Notes under the pieces: generated by a model | The model's input: the letters and a program-made list of their open reading frames with translations, nothing else | What the model was told of the DNA's origin: nothing | Databases searched by the model: none | Source of the DNA: Ralstonia sp. UNC404CL21Col | GTDB lineage: Bacteria; Pseudomonadota; Gammaproteobacteria; Burkholderiales; Burkholderiaceae | NCBI RefSeq assembly: GCF_000620465.1 | Contig: NZ_JIBE01000003.1 | Span: 1,302,001 to 1,366,000, forward strand | Length of the DNA: 64,000 bases | Direction: 5' to 3' | Shown here: piece after piece, positions 44,333-54,136 of the stretch | Layout of the letters: each line of letters opens with the position of its first letter | Numbering within the stretch: the first letter of the stretch is position 1 | Translations under genes and position numbers: made by a program

Positions 44333-45457
44333 ATGAGAATCACGCAGTGTGCAATTGCATCGACGCTGCTTTGCGCCGCCGGGAGCAGCCTGGCGCAGAG
44401 CTCCGTCACGCTTTATGGGGTCATCGACACTTCCATTCGTTACACGACCAACCAGCCTAGCGCGAACGGGCCAAGGAGCCAGATCGCGCTGAGCGACGGC
44501 GCCTTCAATGGACCGCGATGGGGCCTGCGCGGCGCCGAAGACCTCGGCTCCGGAAACAAGGCCATTTTCACGCTCGAAAGCGGCTTCGCCAGCGATACGG
44601 GCAAGAGCGGTCAACAAGGTCAGTTGTTTGGCCGACAGGCCTGGGTTGGTCTTTCCAACAGCACCGTGGGCACCCTCAAGCTCGGGCGGCAATACGGCGC
44701 GACCTACTCGTTCGTCAGCGATGTGGACCCGATCGGCGTTGGCAACTATTCGGAAGATAGCTGGGAGAGCGGACTGACCGGTCTGCGTTATGACAACACG
44801 CTGGACTACTCGAACCAGTGGGGTGGCTTCAAGGTGAACGGGCAATACTCGCTTGGGGAGCAAGCGGGCAACGCGAGTCGCGGCCGGACGATGCAGTTGG
44901 CGGCAACGTACGACGTTGGCGGTCTGAAGATCGGTGGCGCTGGCCAACAGTCTCGTGACGCGAACGGCAATGACCTGGTGCTCTGGACGGCCGGTGCGAA
45001 GTATACGTTCGGCAACATCACGCTGCACGGTTACTACATCGACTCGCGCCGTGATGCCGGCTTTGCCATCGGTGCGGGCGGAACCTCAACGCCGCTTGCC
45101 AACACCAGCATTGGCAGCAATGCCAATACCGTCTTGGGTGCCAACACGCAAACGTCGCGTCGCCACGATCGGCTCGGTGCGGTGGGCGTGACGTATCAGG
45201 CAACACCTGCGATGCGGTTCATCGCCACGTACATGCGTGACAACGTTGAGGGCGTGGCGCAGGGCAATTCGGGCATCGTGCAGACGGGTTACCTGGTGGC
45301 GATGTACAGCTTGTCCAAACGCACGGATGTGTATGTTGAGGCGGACTGCAGCCGGCTGAGCGCTGCGTCCATCGCCGACCCGAACAGTCCTCTGGGAACG
45401 TTTGGCGGGGCAAACAACCGGACAGGTGTAGGAGTGGGGATGCGCACGCGCTTCTGA
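44333..45457 (+). CDS. Outer-membrane porin, beta-proteobacterial 16-strand type
   Basis: This 374-residue porin has a signal peptide (MRITQCAIASTLLCAAGSSLA, cut before QSSVTLYG). The mature start SSVTLYGVIDTSIRY is the hallmark of Neisseria/Burkholderia-type trimeric porins. Beta strands alternate through the protein (FGRQAWVGLSN, LKLGRQYGATYSFV), and it ends in RTRF with the C-terminal phenylalanine needed for outer-membrane insertion. It likely admits the substrate of the nearby catabolic operons. A strong terminator follows. Confidence 0.93.
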   Translation: MRITQCAIASTLLCAAGSSLAQSSVTLYGVIDTSIRYTTNQPSANGPRSQIALSDGAFNGPRWGLRGAEDLGSGNKAIFTLESGFASDTGKSGQQGQLFGRQAWVGLSNSTVGTLKLGRQYGATYSFVSDVDPIGVGNYSEDSWESGLTGLRYDNTLDYSNQWGGFKVNGQYSLGEQAGNASRGRTMQLAATYDVGGLKIGGAGQQSRDANGNDLVLWTAGAKYTFGNITLHGYYIDSRRDAGFAIGAGGTSTPLANTSIGSNANTVLGANTQTSRRHDRLGAVGVTYQATPAMRFIATYMRDNVEGVAQGNSGIVQTGYLVAMYSLSKRTDVYVEADCSRLSAASIADPNSPLGTFGGANNRTGVGVGMRTRF

Positions 45458-45481
45458 CAGCCACGCATCGGCATGATCGTT

Positions 45482-45520
45482 GCGCCGCCCTCTCGCACAA
45501 AGGCCGAGAGGGCGGCGCTT
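45482..45520. terminator. Terminator after the porin gene
   Basis: GCGCCGCCCTCTCG and CGAGAGGGCGGCGC form a perfect 14-bp stem around a short loop, followed by TTCCTTTTT on the plus strand. It ends the porin transcript and stands between it and the convergent threonine aldolase gene. Confidence 0.88.
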
Positions 45521-45622
45521 CCTTTTTGTATTCGCAGGCAAGCGGATGCGGTGCTCTGCTCCACTTGAGAAGATGCCTGGCTCCATCGGTTTATTTCCGA
45601 TGGAACCATGTTGGCGACGCAA

Positions 45623-46687
45623 TCAGAACGATGCAGTCGCCTTGATAGCGCGCTCGACATCTGCGCTGCTCACATCGAGGTGTGTGACCCAGCGGATGCG
45701 GCGCATGGCGCCTTCTTCACCACGATAGACACCGCTTTTCACCTTGATGTCGCTTGCTTCAAGATGAGCAAAAAAGTCGTCAGCGATAGTCGGATCGATG
45801 TCGGTGAACAGGATATTGGTTTGCGCCGGATGCGCCCTGAAGCGGCCGCGCAATCGAGCATTGCCCTCTGCAGCTTGGGCCAGCCCGCGCGACAGCATGG
45901 CCGCATTGGCATGGTCGTCGGCCAAGCGATGCACGTGGTGCTGCAGCGCGTGCAAGCCAGCTGCGGCGAGCAATCCGGCCTGACGCATGGAGCCGCCCAG
46001 CATCTTGCGAACGCGCGTCGCCTGGCGGACGAAATCGTGCGAGCCCAGCAGCAGCGATCCCACCGGCGCACCGAGTCCCTTTGAGAGGCACAGCGATACC
46101 GAGTCGAAACCTTCGCAGAGTTCACGCGCACGCTGCAGCGGATCGCCGCCATCGGCGAGCGCCACCGCGGCGTTGCAGAGACGTGCCCCATCGATGTGCG
46201 AGCGCAATCCGTGACGCTTCGTCAAGGCAGCGACGTCGTGCATGTACTGCATGGGCAGTACTCTGCCGCCAAACGTGTTTTCAACCACGACGAGGCGCGT
46301 GCGAGCGAAATGCGGGTCGTCAGGCTTGATGGCGGCTTCGATGTCGTGCAGGGCGATGGTGCCGTCGGGCTGGTGCTCCAGTGGCTGCGGCTGAATGGAG
46401 CCGAGCACCGCCATACCGCCGGCTTCCCAGCGATTGGTATGCCACTGCTGGCCTACGATGGCTTCGTCGCCGCGTTGGCAATGCGTCATCATCGCGATCA
46501 GGTTAGTTTGCGTGCCGCTGGGCGCGAACAGTGCCGCTTCGAAGCCAAGCATCGCAGCAGCAGTTTCCTGTAGGAGGTTGACAGTCGGATCCTCCCCTAC
46601 TACGTCGTCACCGAGCGGCGCTTCCATCATTGCCTGCTTCATAGCAGGAGTGGGCAGGGTGACGGTGTCACTGCGAAAATCGCTCAT
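45623..46687 (-). CDS. ltaE: Low-specificity L-threonine aldolase
   Basis: This 354-residue fold-type I PLP enzyme splits L-threonine or L-allo-threonine to glycine and acetaldehyde. It shows [32 protein letters not shown], the active-site histidine in [12 protein letters not shown] and the PLP lysine Lys203 in [16 protein letters not shown] 46687 has GAGGA upstream; six extra upstream codons (MIVEEP) are unlikely. It would use the threonine made by ThrB and ThrC in operon A. It is the last gene of operon C, 173 bases after the DAO gene. Confidence 0.94.
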   Translation of the reverse strand: MSDFRSDTVTLPTPAMKQAMMEAPLGDDVVGEDPTVNLLQETAAAMLGFEAALFAPSGTQTNLIAMMTHCQRGDEAIVGQQWHTNRWEAGGMAVLGSIQPQPLEHQPDGTIALHDIEAAIKPDDPHFARTRLVVVENTFGGRVLPMQYMHDVAALTKRHGLRSHIDGARLCNAAVALADGGDPLQRARELCEGFDSVSLCLSKGLGAPVGSLLLGSHDFVRQATRVRKMLGGSMRQAGLLAAAGLHALQHHVHRLADDHANAAMLSRGLAQAAEGNARLRGRFRAHPAQTNILFTDIDPTIADDFFAHLEASDIKVKSGVYRGEEGAMRRIRWVTHLDVSSADVERAIKATASF

Positions 46688-46860
46688 GGGTTCCTCAACA
46701 ATCAATCGTGAACTTGCCTCTCATCGGCGAAGGAACGACGAGTCGCGAGACCCAGCCGCACATCCTGCCGCTAATTGGAGGCGTCAACGGTGAGGGAGAA
46801 AGCTCACCGCTGGGTACCTTTATTGCGGAATGACGCCTGCGCTCAATGCGCAAGCATCGC

Positions 46861-48186
46861 TTAGAAATCGGCGACCTTTCCCCAAGCGGATTTGCCGAAT
46901 CTGGAGGGCTGATACGGCCGCGGGTCGACGATCGGATTCGCACCGGTGGCAAGATCGGCAACCAAGTGACCCGCGCCAGGACCGATGCCAAAACCGTGAC
47001 CGGAGAATCCGGCTGCCAAAATCAACCCCGGGATACCGGGGACTTCACCAATGCCTGGAACACCATCGGGCGTGCTATCGACGAAACCGGCCCAGGCATG
47101 AGTGACCTTCGCATCGCGAAGCTGGGGTAGCAGCTTGACAGCGCGCCGGTGCGTTTCCCGGATCGTGGCCGGATCGGGCTTCGGATCAAGAATCCGCACC
47201 TGCTCCATGGGTGTCGGCGCATCAAGCCGCCATCGCTTCAGCGTCTCGTGCCCGCCGCGGACGCCTTCCAGCCCACCGGGCAGAAGGCTCCGCCACCGCT
47301 TGGCAAACATCGGCACGAACTGGGGTGCAAACCGCAAAAACTGCGGCGTCACGTCCACGCGCGCGCGGCCGCTGATGGCGAGGGCATAGCGGCCATCGTT
47401 CCTGCGTGTAACGGATATCCCCGCTGTAAACAGCGCGTCCGGTAAGGGATCGTCCACAGGAGATACGCTCAGGATGGACTGGCGAATCGATGCCTGAGGG
47501 AAACGGACACCGAGTTGCCGGCAGAACGCCGACGCCCAGGCGCCACCTGCAAGCACAACGGTTTTGGTCTTGATGACCCCCGCTTCCGTAACCACCCCGC
47601 TAACGTGCCCGCCCTGCAGTTCGATGCCACGGGCCGCACACTGCTGATTGACGCTGCCGCCGAGCTTCATGAGTGCCGTTGCCACAGCGGGCGCAGCCTT
47701 CCCCGGGTCGGCTGTTCCGTCGGTAGGCGAGAAGACCCCGCCTTTCCAGGACTTGCCGGTCGCTCGCCCCCTTTCAGCAGCCTGCCGGCCGTCGAGCATG
47801 TATGTTGTCACGCCTGCGGTCTTTGCAAACTCACCCCAACTCGCCCAACGTGCCAACTCGTCGTCATCGTTGCTGAGATACAGGAGCCCGCAGCGATGAA
47901 ACCCGGCGTCTTCGCCAGACTCGATGGAGAACTGTTCCCACAGATCAAGACTCTTGCTTGCCAGAGGCAACTCGCGAGCATCGCGGTTTTGTTGCCGGCA
48001 CCAGCCCCAGTTGCGACTCGACTGCTCGGCGCCGATGCGTCCCTTTTCGACCAAGGCGACTGAGACTCCTCGCTTGGCCATGTAGTAGGCAGCAAAGACG
48101 CCGATGATGCCCCCGCCGATCACGACCACATCTGCGGCTGTCGGCAGCGTAGGGGAAGACTCTATGAAGCACAGCGGAGGGGACAT
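46861..48186 (-). CDS. FAD-dependent amino-acid oxidase/dehydrogenase of the DAO family (paralog 2)
   Basis: This is a 441-residue DAO-family protein. The FAD motif is VVVIGGGIIGVFAAYYMAKR, then GAEQSSRNWGWCRQQNRD, and the C-terminal motif ILAAGFSGHGFGIGPGAGH. It is clearly related to the operon A copy (34197-35525), sharing long segments, so one probably arose from the other or both came with the island. The start lies two bases after the cupin stop, which indicates coupling. The C-N substrate is unknown. Confidence 0.88.
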   Translation of the reverse strand: MSPPLCFIESSPTLPTAADVVVIGGGIIGVFAAYYMAKRGVSVALVEKGRIGAEQSSRNWGWCRQQNRDARELPLASKSLDLWEQFSIESGEDAGFHRCGLLYLSNDDDELARWASWGEFAKTAGVTTYMLDGRQAAERGRATGKSWKGGVFSPTDGTADPGKAAPAVATALMKLGGSVNQQCAARGIELQGGHVSGVVTEAGVIKTKTVVLAGGAWASAFCRQLGVRFPQASIRQSILSVSPVDDPLPDALFTAGISVTRRNDGRYALAISGRARVDVTPQFLRFAPQFVPMFAKRWRSLLPGGLEGVRGGHETLKRWRLDAPTPMEQVRILDPKPDPATIRETHRRAVKLLPQLRDAKVTHAWAGFVDSTPDGVPGIGEVPGIPGLILAAGFSGHGFGIGPGAGHLVADLATGANPIVDPRPYQPSRFGKSAWGKVADF

Positions 48187-48188
48187 GA

Positions 48189-48923
48189 TTATGCTCGCTC
48201 GATTAAGGCCTGGACGTTCTGTGTCACGTAGAACTTGGCCACGCGATCGCTGCTTTCCCACCCGATCGCTGCACCTTGCGGCACGAACAGCGCGTCGCCA
48301 GCGCTCAGCGACAGAACGCTGCCGTCAGGCGAGGCAAACCGCACACCACCGGCAAGAAGTTGCATGAACTCGTTCTGACGATGTGGACGAATGATCCGAT
48401 GGTACGGCGTCGAATCCCACGTACCCGCACGGTACTCCATACCCTCATCGGTGAAGACATTGTCGCTGCGGCATTGCGGCGCGGAACCAAGCAGTACCTC
48501 CGCTGGTAGCGACGAAGACGGCTTGAAATCCGCATCGACGCGAAGCGGAAAAAGACCGGGCAGCGCTGGCCCCTTGCTGGCGGCCGCACAGAATACGAAC
48601 TGCGCAGGCGACTGCGCCTTGACGCGCAGCGCCGTACCTGCGCCGATGACTGCCCCGCCTTGCGGACCGAGTACCAGCGAGGTACCACCAGCCACCTCAA
48701 GCGTCAGCTCCCCCTCTACGACAACAATCGTTTCAATGTGAGGAAAGCTCTGTACATCCAGCTCGCCCACAAAGTCGATACGGCCAACGACCATCGAATC
48801 GGCACCGCTCCACGCGATTTCGCGCTGCTGCGCGAACGGGTCATTTTCGCCAAAGGCTGCCTTGTGGAAGGACGTGGAAAAAGGCGCGCCTCCGGCACGG
48901 TGCAGCACGATTGCTCTGGTCAT
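48189..48923 (-). CDS. Bicupin-domain protein
   Basis: This 244-residue protein has two cupin halves. The first is around FPHIETIVVVEGELTLEVAGG, with a partly kept metal motif. The second is around RPHRQNEFMQLLAGGVRFAS, with LSAGDALFVPQGAAIGW. Cupins of this type occur next to PuuB/DAO oxidases and may be enzymes or amine-binding sensors. There is no DNA-binding domain, so it is not a cupin-type repressor. AGGA lies six bases before the ATG. It is coupled to the DAO gene downstream. Confidence 0.82.
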   Translation of the reverse strand: MTRAIVLHRAGGAPFSTSFHKAAFGENDPFAQQREIAWSGADSMVVGRIDFVGELDVQSFPHIETIVVVEGELTLEVAGGTSLVLGPQGGAVIGAGTALRVKAQSPAQFVFCAAASKGPALPGLFPLRVDADFKPSSSLPAEVLLGSAPQCRSDNVFTDEGMEYRAGTWDSTPYHRIIRPHRQNEFMQLLAGGVRFASPDGSVLSLSAGDALFVPQGAAIGWESSDRVAKFYVTQNVQALIERA

Positions 48924-49071
48924 GTTGTTCCTCCTATGTGGTGCATTGGTTTTGTAAATACCCTAGGGGACCTGCTGGAAACGCATGCCCCTTCACGGGC
49001 GAATTTTTGCGACACCGGGCACCTGGGCTTCGGTGCATAGCAGTCCTGTCGCGAACGGACGTTTTCCTTCG

Positions 49072-50298
49072 CTATTCCTCGCGCAGTCCTTGGTGCCCCG
49101 GCGTGCCGAAGTAACGCTGCGCCAGAGCAACCCAATACAGCACACCGGCAGGAATGATGTCGTCGTTGAAGTCGTATTGCGGGTGATGCAGACCCGGCGC
49201 AGCGCATCCTGTCGAGGCATTGCCGATCAGCACGTATGTGCCAGGCCGCTCCTCGAGCATGAAACCGAAGTCTTCGGACGTCATGTTGGGCGGCACGTCC
49301 CGGTGCAGGCGTGCCCCGCCAAACGTCTCGCGTATGGCCGCCTCGCAAAGCGCTGTCTCAGTCGCCGTGTTGATGGTGGCGGGGTAGTACTGGAAGAACG
49401 TGACTTCGACCTGCGCACCATAGGCAGCGGCCAGCCCATTGCACATCTGCTCGATGTCACGTTGCAGCCGTTGCAGCAAGTCCGACGACAGCGTGCGAAT
49501 CGTGCCCCGCAACTCGGCGCAGCTTGGTATGACGTTGTCCGTGTCGCCCGCGTTGAACATGCAGACCGAGATGACGGCCGGATCTGCAGGATCCTTGTGT
49601 CGCGCAGCGATGGTCTGACATTGCAGCACCATGGAACACGCCAACGGTATTGGGTCGAGGCCAAGGTGCGGTTGTGCAGCGTGGGCGCCCTTGCCCGTGA
49701 CGGTGATTCTGAATCGCGAGCCAGCGGCCATGATGGGGCCCGTGCGCAATCCGAATTGTCCGGCCGGCAAGCCAGGCCAATTGTGCATGCCGAAGACCGC
49801 TTCCGTCGGGCATCGCTCGAACAGCCCGTCGTCGATCATCTTCCGCGCGCCTGCGCCGCCTTCTTCTCCGGGCTGAAACACAAAATGAACCGTGCCGGGC
49901 AGTTGTCGCATTTCCTTCAGGATACGAGCCGCCCCCAGCAACATCACGGTATGGCCGTCATGCCCGCAGGCATGCATGACACCTTCCTGGACGGATGCAT
50001 GAGCAAAGGCATTGGCCTCGCGAATGGGCAACGCATCCAGATCTGCCCGCAGGACGATTCCTCGTTCCGGTGTAGCGCCCGGCAGGCTCGCTACCACGCC
50101 CGTGCCACCCAGGCCCCGCACAACCTTATAGCCGATATCCTCAAGCTCACGCGCGACGACATCCGCCGTTCGGTGCTCTTCAAAGCGCAGCTCGGGATGG
50201 GCATGCAGGTCGCGTCGCAGTTTCGCCCAGTGCGAATGATGCTGTCGTAGTAATGGCTCAAGGGTTGTAGGGGTTTCCAATCTCAACACCTGTGTCAT
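49072..50298 (-). CDS. M20-family amidohydrolase (hippurate hydrolase / N-acyl-amino-acid deacylase type)
   Basis: This is a 408-residue metallopeptidase-like amidohydrolase. The metal ligands of the M20D group are present: MHACGHDGHTVMLLGAARIL, FQPGEEGGAGARKMIDDG, FGMHNWPGLPAG and the late histidine in TSEDFGFMLEERPG. Family members remove acetyl, benzoyl or other acyl groups from amino acids. Together with the GNAT gene of the same operon it suggests that an N-acylated amino acid is an intermediate or a nutrient. It lies 50 bases after the ALDH gene. Confidence 0.9.
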   Translation of the reverse strand: MTQVLRLETPTTLEPLLRQHHSHWAKLRRDLHAHPELRFEEHRTADVVARELEDIGYKVVRGLGGTGVVASLPGATPERGIVLRADLDALPIREANAFAHASVQEGVMHACGHDGHTVMLLGAARILKEMRQLPGTVHFVFQPGEEGGAGARKMIDDGLFERCPTEAVFGMHNWPGLPAGQFGLRTGPIMAAGSRFRITVTGKGAHAAQPHLGLDPIPLACSMVLQCQTIAARHKDPADPAVISVCMFNAGDTDNVIPSCAELRGTIRTLSSDLLQRLQRDIEQMCNGLAAAYGAQVEVTFFQYYPATINTATETALCEAAIRETFGGARLHRDVPPNMTSEDFGFMLEERPGTYVLIGNASTGCAAPGLHHPQYDFNDDIIPAGVLYWVALAQRYFGTPGHQGLREE

Positions 50299-50348
50299 GC
50301 AAGCTGCTTCACGTCTGCGCCATCACAGCGTCAGGCGTGGCCGCTGTT

Positions 50349-51806
50349 CTAATCGTAGAAGCCGAGGATCGACTTGACTTCCATGTACTCTTCCATGCCC
50401 TCGACGCCATACTCGCGGCCGTTGCCCGATTGCTTGTAGCCGCCGAACGGCGCCTGCGGATCCCACGCCGGATAGTTCAGATGCACCTGCCCCGACCGGA
50501 TGCGCGCGGCTACTGCACGCATCACCTCCTTGTCCGTGCCTTGGACATGCGCACCCAGTCCGTAGACCGTGTCGTTCGCAATGGTGATGGCTTCTTCGAC
50601 CGTGTCGTAAGGAAGGATGGCAAGAACGGGCCCAAAGATCTCCTGCTGGGCGATCGTCATATCGGTGCGAACTTCGGAGAAGATCGTAGGTCGCGCATAG
50701 AAGCCCGCGCCGAATCCCGATGGCCTGCCCGGGCCGCCCGTGAGTAGCTTTGCCTGCTCGTCGATGCCCGCTTCGATCATGTGCTGCACACGGTCAAACT
50801 GGGCACGATTGGCGAGCGGACCATGCGTCGTGGCTTGGGTGAACGGGTCTCCGACGACTATATGCTCCGTTGCTGCAACAGCCAGCGCCTCTACCTGTTG
50901 CAAGGCTGCGCGCGGCACGATCATGCGGGTCGGCGCACTGCAAGACTGCCCCATGTTCCGGAACGCCCCGGCCACGCCCATTGAGACGGCACGCGGCAGA
51001 TCGGCATCAGGCAGCACAATGTTGGGTGATTTGCCGCCCAACTCCTGCGCCACTCGCTTGACGGTCGGCGCGGCGGCCTGTGCGACCAGCACGCCAGCGC
51101 GCGTCGAACCTGTGATCGACACCATGTCGACTTCAGGGTGCGAAGCGAGTGATGCGCCGACTTCCGCGCCGCTGCCACTCACGAGGTTAAAAACGCCGGC
51201 AGGAATGCCAGCATCCGCGATGACCTCTGCGAAAAGCAAGGCGCTCAGTGGCGACAGCTCACTCGGCTTCAGGACGACGGTACAGCCGGCGGCCAATGCT
51301 GGGCCGACCTTAGCCGTGATCTGATAGATCGGCCAGTTCCAGGGCGTAATAAGTCCGCACACGCCAATGGGTTCGCGCGTGATCGCTGTGGTTCCGCGCT
51401 GGGTCCGGAACGGATAACTCGCGAGGTTGTCGCGCGCCACCCTGATATGTTCCGCCGCCAACGGCACGTGCGCGGCGCGCGCGTAGCTGATCGGTGCACC
51501 CATTTCCGCTGCGAGCGCTGTGGCGAACAGTTCGGCCCGCTCCAGCAGCAAGGCATGAACGTTGTTCAGTAGCGCTGCGCGCGCCTGCGGCGAGGTCGCC
51601 GACCACGTCTGGAACGCGATGCGGGCGGCGTGCACCGCCCGATCGACATCATGCGCGCTGCCGAGCGGAATCTCGCAGAGCGCCGTTTCGGTAGACGGCG
51701 AGATGACAGCAATTCGATCAGTGCCCTGCGGCACAACCCATTCGCCGCCAATAAAGAACCGATCCAACCTTCCGGCTTGCGCCAGGTGACGTACAGGTGA
51801 ACTCAT
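50349..51806 (-). CDS. NAD-dependent aldehyde dehydrogenase
   Basis: This 485-residue ALDH has catalytic Cys289 in NMGQSCSAPTRMIV and Glu255 in VAQELGGKSPNIV, with TPWNWPIYQITAKVGPALA in the cofactor domain. It resembles omega-amino-aldehyde and betaine-aldehyde dehydrogenases. Its ATG overlaps the stop of the PuuB-like oxidase gene by four bases (ATGA), so it very likely oxidises the aldehyde that this oxidase makes. The frame upstream to 51890 is inside the oxidase gene. Confidence 0.92.
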   Translation of the reverse strand: MSSPVRHLAQAGRLDRFFIGGEWVVPQGTDRIAVISPSTETALCEIPLGSAHDVDRAVHAARIAFQTWSATSPQARAALLNNVHALLLERAELFATALAAEMGAPISYARAAHVPLAAEHIRVARDNLASYPFRTQRGTTAITREPIGVCGLITPWNWPIYQITAKVGPALAAGCTVVLKPSELSPLSALLFAEVIADAGIPAGVFNLVSGSGAEVGASLASHPEVDMVSITGSTRAGVLVAQAAAPTVKRVAQELGGKSPNIVLPDADLPRAVSMGVAGAFRNMGQSCSAPTRMIVPRAALQQVEALAVAATEHIVVGDPFTQATTHGPLANRAQFDRVQHMIEAGIDEQAKLLTGGPGRPSGFGAGFYARPTIFSEVRTDMTIAQQEIFGPVLAILPYDTVEEAITIANDTVYGLGAHVQGTDKEVMRAVAARIRSGQVHLNYPAWDPQAPFGGYKQSGNGREYGVEGMEEYMEVKSILGFYD

Positions 51807-53080
51807 CTCAGTGTGTCCATAAGTCGGTACCACGCGCCAACGAACGGCAAAAACCACGGCTTGCCAAAGTGGCCAGGGATGGCAGGCCACTCAAAGTCCT
51901 TCCATGGATTCAGATCGGCACGTCCTTCCATGATTTCAGCCATCAGCGTGCCCATCAGCGTGGCCATGTGGGTGCCGTGGCCGCTATATCCCATCGAGTA
52001 GTACACGCCTTCCCGCTGACCAGCGCGCGGCAGCCGGTTGGCCGTCATATCGACCATGCCGCCCCAGCAGTAGTCGATGCGCACACGGGCCAGTTCGGGA
52101 AACACCGTGGCCATCTGCTGGCGCAGGATCAGACCGCTCTTCTCGTCCGACGTCGGATTGGATGTTGCGAACCGCGCGCGGCCACCAAACAGCAGCCGAT
52201 GGTCGGGCGTGACACGAAAGAAGTTGACGAAATTCTTGGTGTCGGTTGCCATGCGCCGGGCCGGCATCAACCGGGCCAGTCGGTCATACGGCAGAGGCTC
52301 CGTGACGATGATGAAGGCGCCGACAGGCACAATCCGGCGTCGAATCCAACCGAATGGCCCGACTTGAGAAACCCCGCTGGCCAGCAATACCTGTTGCGCC
52401 CGAATTTGCCCGCGCGGGGTGCGCACCACGTATGCGGTGCCTGACGTCTTTTCTAAAGCCAGGACCGGCGTATGCTCGAGAACGTGTGCCCCGCGCGCTT
52501 GCGCGGCGTTGGCAAGACCTCGCACGTAGCGACCGACATGCATTCCGGCACTCTTCTCGAAAATCAGTCCGCCGTGATAACGGTCTGAGCCGATCTCATC
52601 TCGAAGCTCGGCCTTCGTCACAATGCGTGTGTCGGGGTCAACGCTCGCGGCCAGCAACGCCTGGCTTCGTGCGAGCTTGTCGAAGTGCTCTGGCTTGGCG
52701 GCGAGCTTGATCTTTCCGTGGCGGGCGAAATCGCAATCAATCGATTCCTCCCTGACCAGACGCTCGACCGTGTCGACACCCGCGTCGAACGCCACATACA
52801 ACCGGTTGGCTAGCTCCGTGCCAATACGCTGCGACAGCGAAGCGTAGTCCTGCGCGAAGCCGTTGTTGCACATGCCACCATTGCGCCCTGATGCGGCCTG
52901 TCCTACGGTTCCCGCCTCGCACACAACGACGCGTGCGCCTTTTTTGCTGAGCGCCAGCGCGGCCGCCGTGCCTGTGATACCGCCACCGACCACAACCACA
53001 TCGCAGTTCCCGCTTGGTAGCTCAGTGGAATGGCTAACGAACGACTCCGACGTATCAAGCCAGTAAGAACGGAGATGCAT
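51803..53080 (-). CDS. FAD-dependent amine oxidase, gamma-glutamylputrescine oxidase-like
   Basis: This is a 425-residue DAO-family flavoprotein of the PuuB/OrdL type: HLRSYWLDTSESF near the N-terminus (typical of PuuB), FAD motif VVVVGGGITGTAAALALSKK, GRNGGMCNNGFAQDY, and the C-terminal IDYCWGGMVDMTANRLP and YSMGYSGHGTHMATLMG. It oxidises a primary or secondary amine to an aldehyde. ATG 53080 has GAGG six bases upstream. It is fused by overlap to the ALDH gene. Divergence from the two other DAO proteins of the island is large. Confidence 0.9.
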   Translation of the reverse strand: MHLRSYWLDTSESFVSHSTELPSGNCDVVVVGGGITGTAAALALSKKGARVVVCEAGTVGQAASGRNGGMCNNGFAQDYASLSQRIGTELANRLYVAFDAGVDTVERLVREESIDCDFARHGKIKLAAKPEHFDKLARSQALLAASVDPDTRIVTKAELRDEIGSDRYHGGLIFEKSAGMHVGRYVRGLANAAQARGAHVLEHTPVLALEKTSGTAYVVRTPRGQIRAQQVLLASGVSQVGPFGWIRRRIVPVGAFIIVTEPLPYDRLARLMPARRMATDTKNFVNFFRVTPDHRLLFGGRARFATSNPTSDEKSGLILRQQMATVFPELARVRIDYCWGGMVDMTANRLPRAGQREGVYYSMGYSGHGTHMATLMGTLMAEIMEGRADLNPWKDFEWPAIPGHFGKPWFLPFVGAWYRLMDTLR

Positions 53081-53161
53081 CACAAGCCTCAAGCACGCAA
53101 GCGGAAAGAACTCGTCGCAATAACCGGCAGCCGTGTCCCGCAACGATTCATTGGACCCAGC

Positions 53162-54064
53162 CTAAAACATAGCTTGACTGATAACCGCGTAATACCGGCC
53201 AGCCCGATCGGGTAGGCCACTAGTTGCATCGGCAGGCGCGTTGCGGACCATCTTTGGAACAACATCGACTCGGTTCAATCCTTGTTCGCTGAGCCAGCCC
53301 CCAAAAGTAGCTCCGGAAGGGACGTCGATACGAATGAATTCCCCTGCTTGTCCCGCAAGCCAATGACTGATCAGTGCCATGGCGCGAACGTCTTCACTCG
53401 AATGCGGCGCGACCACGGGGCCAATGACGTAGCCCCGGCCAAAGCGGCGGAGCACCGAGAATCCAATAATCTCTCCACCACGTTGGAGTACTACGCTGTC
53501 CCCAAGCTTGAACAAGGCGCACAAAATCGCACGGCGCTCCAGGCCGGAGGCGCGTGAAGCCATGTCGGCAAGATGAGGGAAGTCCTCAGGCGTTGCCAGC
53601 CGAATCCGCTCACCGTCGGGCAAAACGACAGGCGTCGCATTGACGACGGTCCCCTGATACTGCTCCAGCGAACCGCACTCGGTGAAACCCAACTTTTCGT
53701 AGAGTGGTCGGCCCGCCTGTGTCGCATGCAAAAAAACTTCTCGTGATCCCAACTCTCCGAGGAGCATCTCCACCAACTTGCGGCCAATGCCTCTGCCATG
53801 GTGGTTTGGGGACACGATGACGTTGCCGATAGACGCGCGGTCCGTTCCGAACTTCCAGCACAACGCTGTACCAACGACAACACCACCTTCTTCCGCGACG
53901 ACGCCTGTCGCCCGGTCTGCAGAAAATTGCCAATCTTCCGGCCTATGTGCCCAGCCGAACGCCTTTGAAAGCGCATGGGCCGCAGGTATATCGGACCGTG
54001 CGAACACTCGATATCGAAGAGTCGTCGCGGAAGAAGGTGCCCTTACAAAGCATTCCTGTTTCAT
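53162..54064 (-). CDS. GNAT-family N-acetyltransferase with C-terminal acetyltransferase-like domain
   Basis: This is a 300-residue protein. The N-terminal GNAT domain has IGNVIVSPNHHGRGIGRKLVEML, with the Q/RxxGxG/A acetyl-CoA motif (HGRGIGRKL) and AGRPLYEKLGF. A second, GNAT-like half (about 150-300) contains VLQRGGEIIGFSVLRRFGRG. The two-part form is known in proteins that act on amino acids or polyamines. It lies between ridA and the oxidase/ALDH genes in operon C, so it may acetylate the toxic or reactive intermediate of the pathway. Confidence 0.88.
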   Translation of the reverse strand: MKQECFVRAPSSATTLRYRVFARSDIPAAHALSKAFGWAHRPEDWQFSADRATGVVAEEGGVVVGTALCWKFGTDRASIGNVIVSPNHHGRGIGRKLVEMLLGELGSREVFLHATQAGRPLYEKLGFTECGSLEQYQGTVVNATPVVLPDGERIRLATPEDFPHLADMASRASGLERRAILCALFKLGDSVVLQRGGEIIGFSVLRRFGRGYVIGPVVAPHSSEDVRAMALISHWLAGQAGEFIRIDVPSGATFGGWLSEQGLNRVDVVPKMVRNAPADATSGLPDRAGRYYAVISQAMF

Positions 54065-54136
54065 TGAGCCTACCCATGTTATGCCTCGCCAGTCAGCGCA
54101 GCCGCTATACGCGGGGCGTGGATCGAGCCAGAATTT

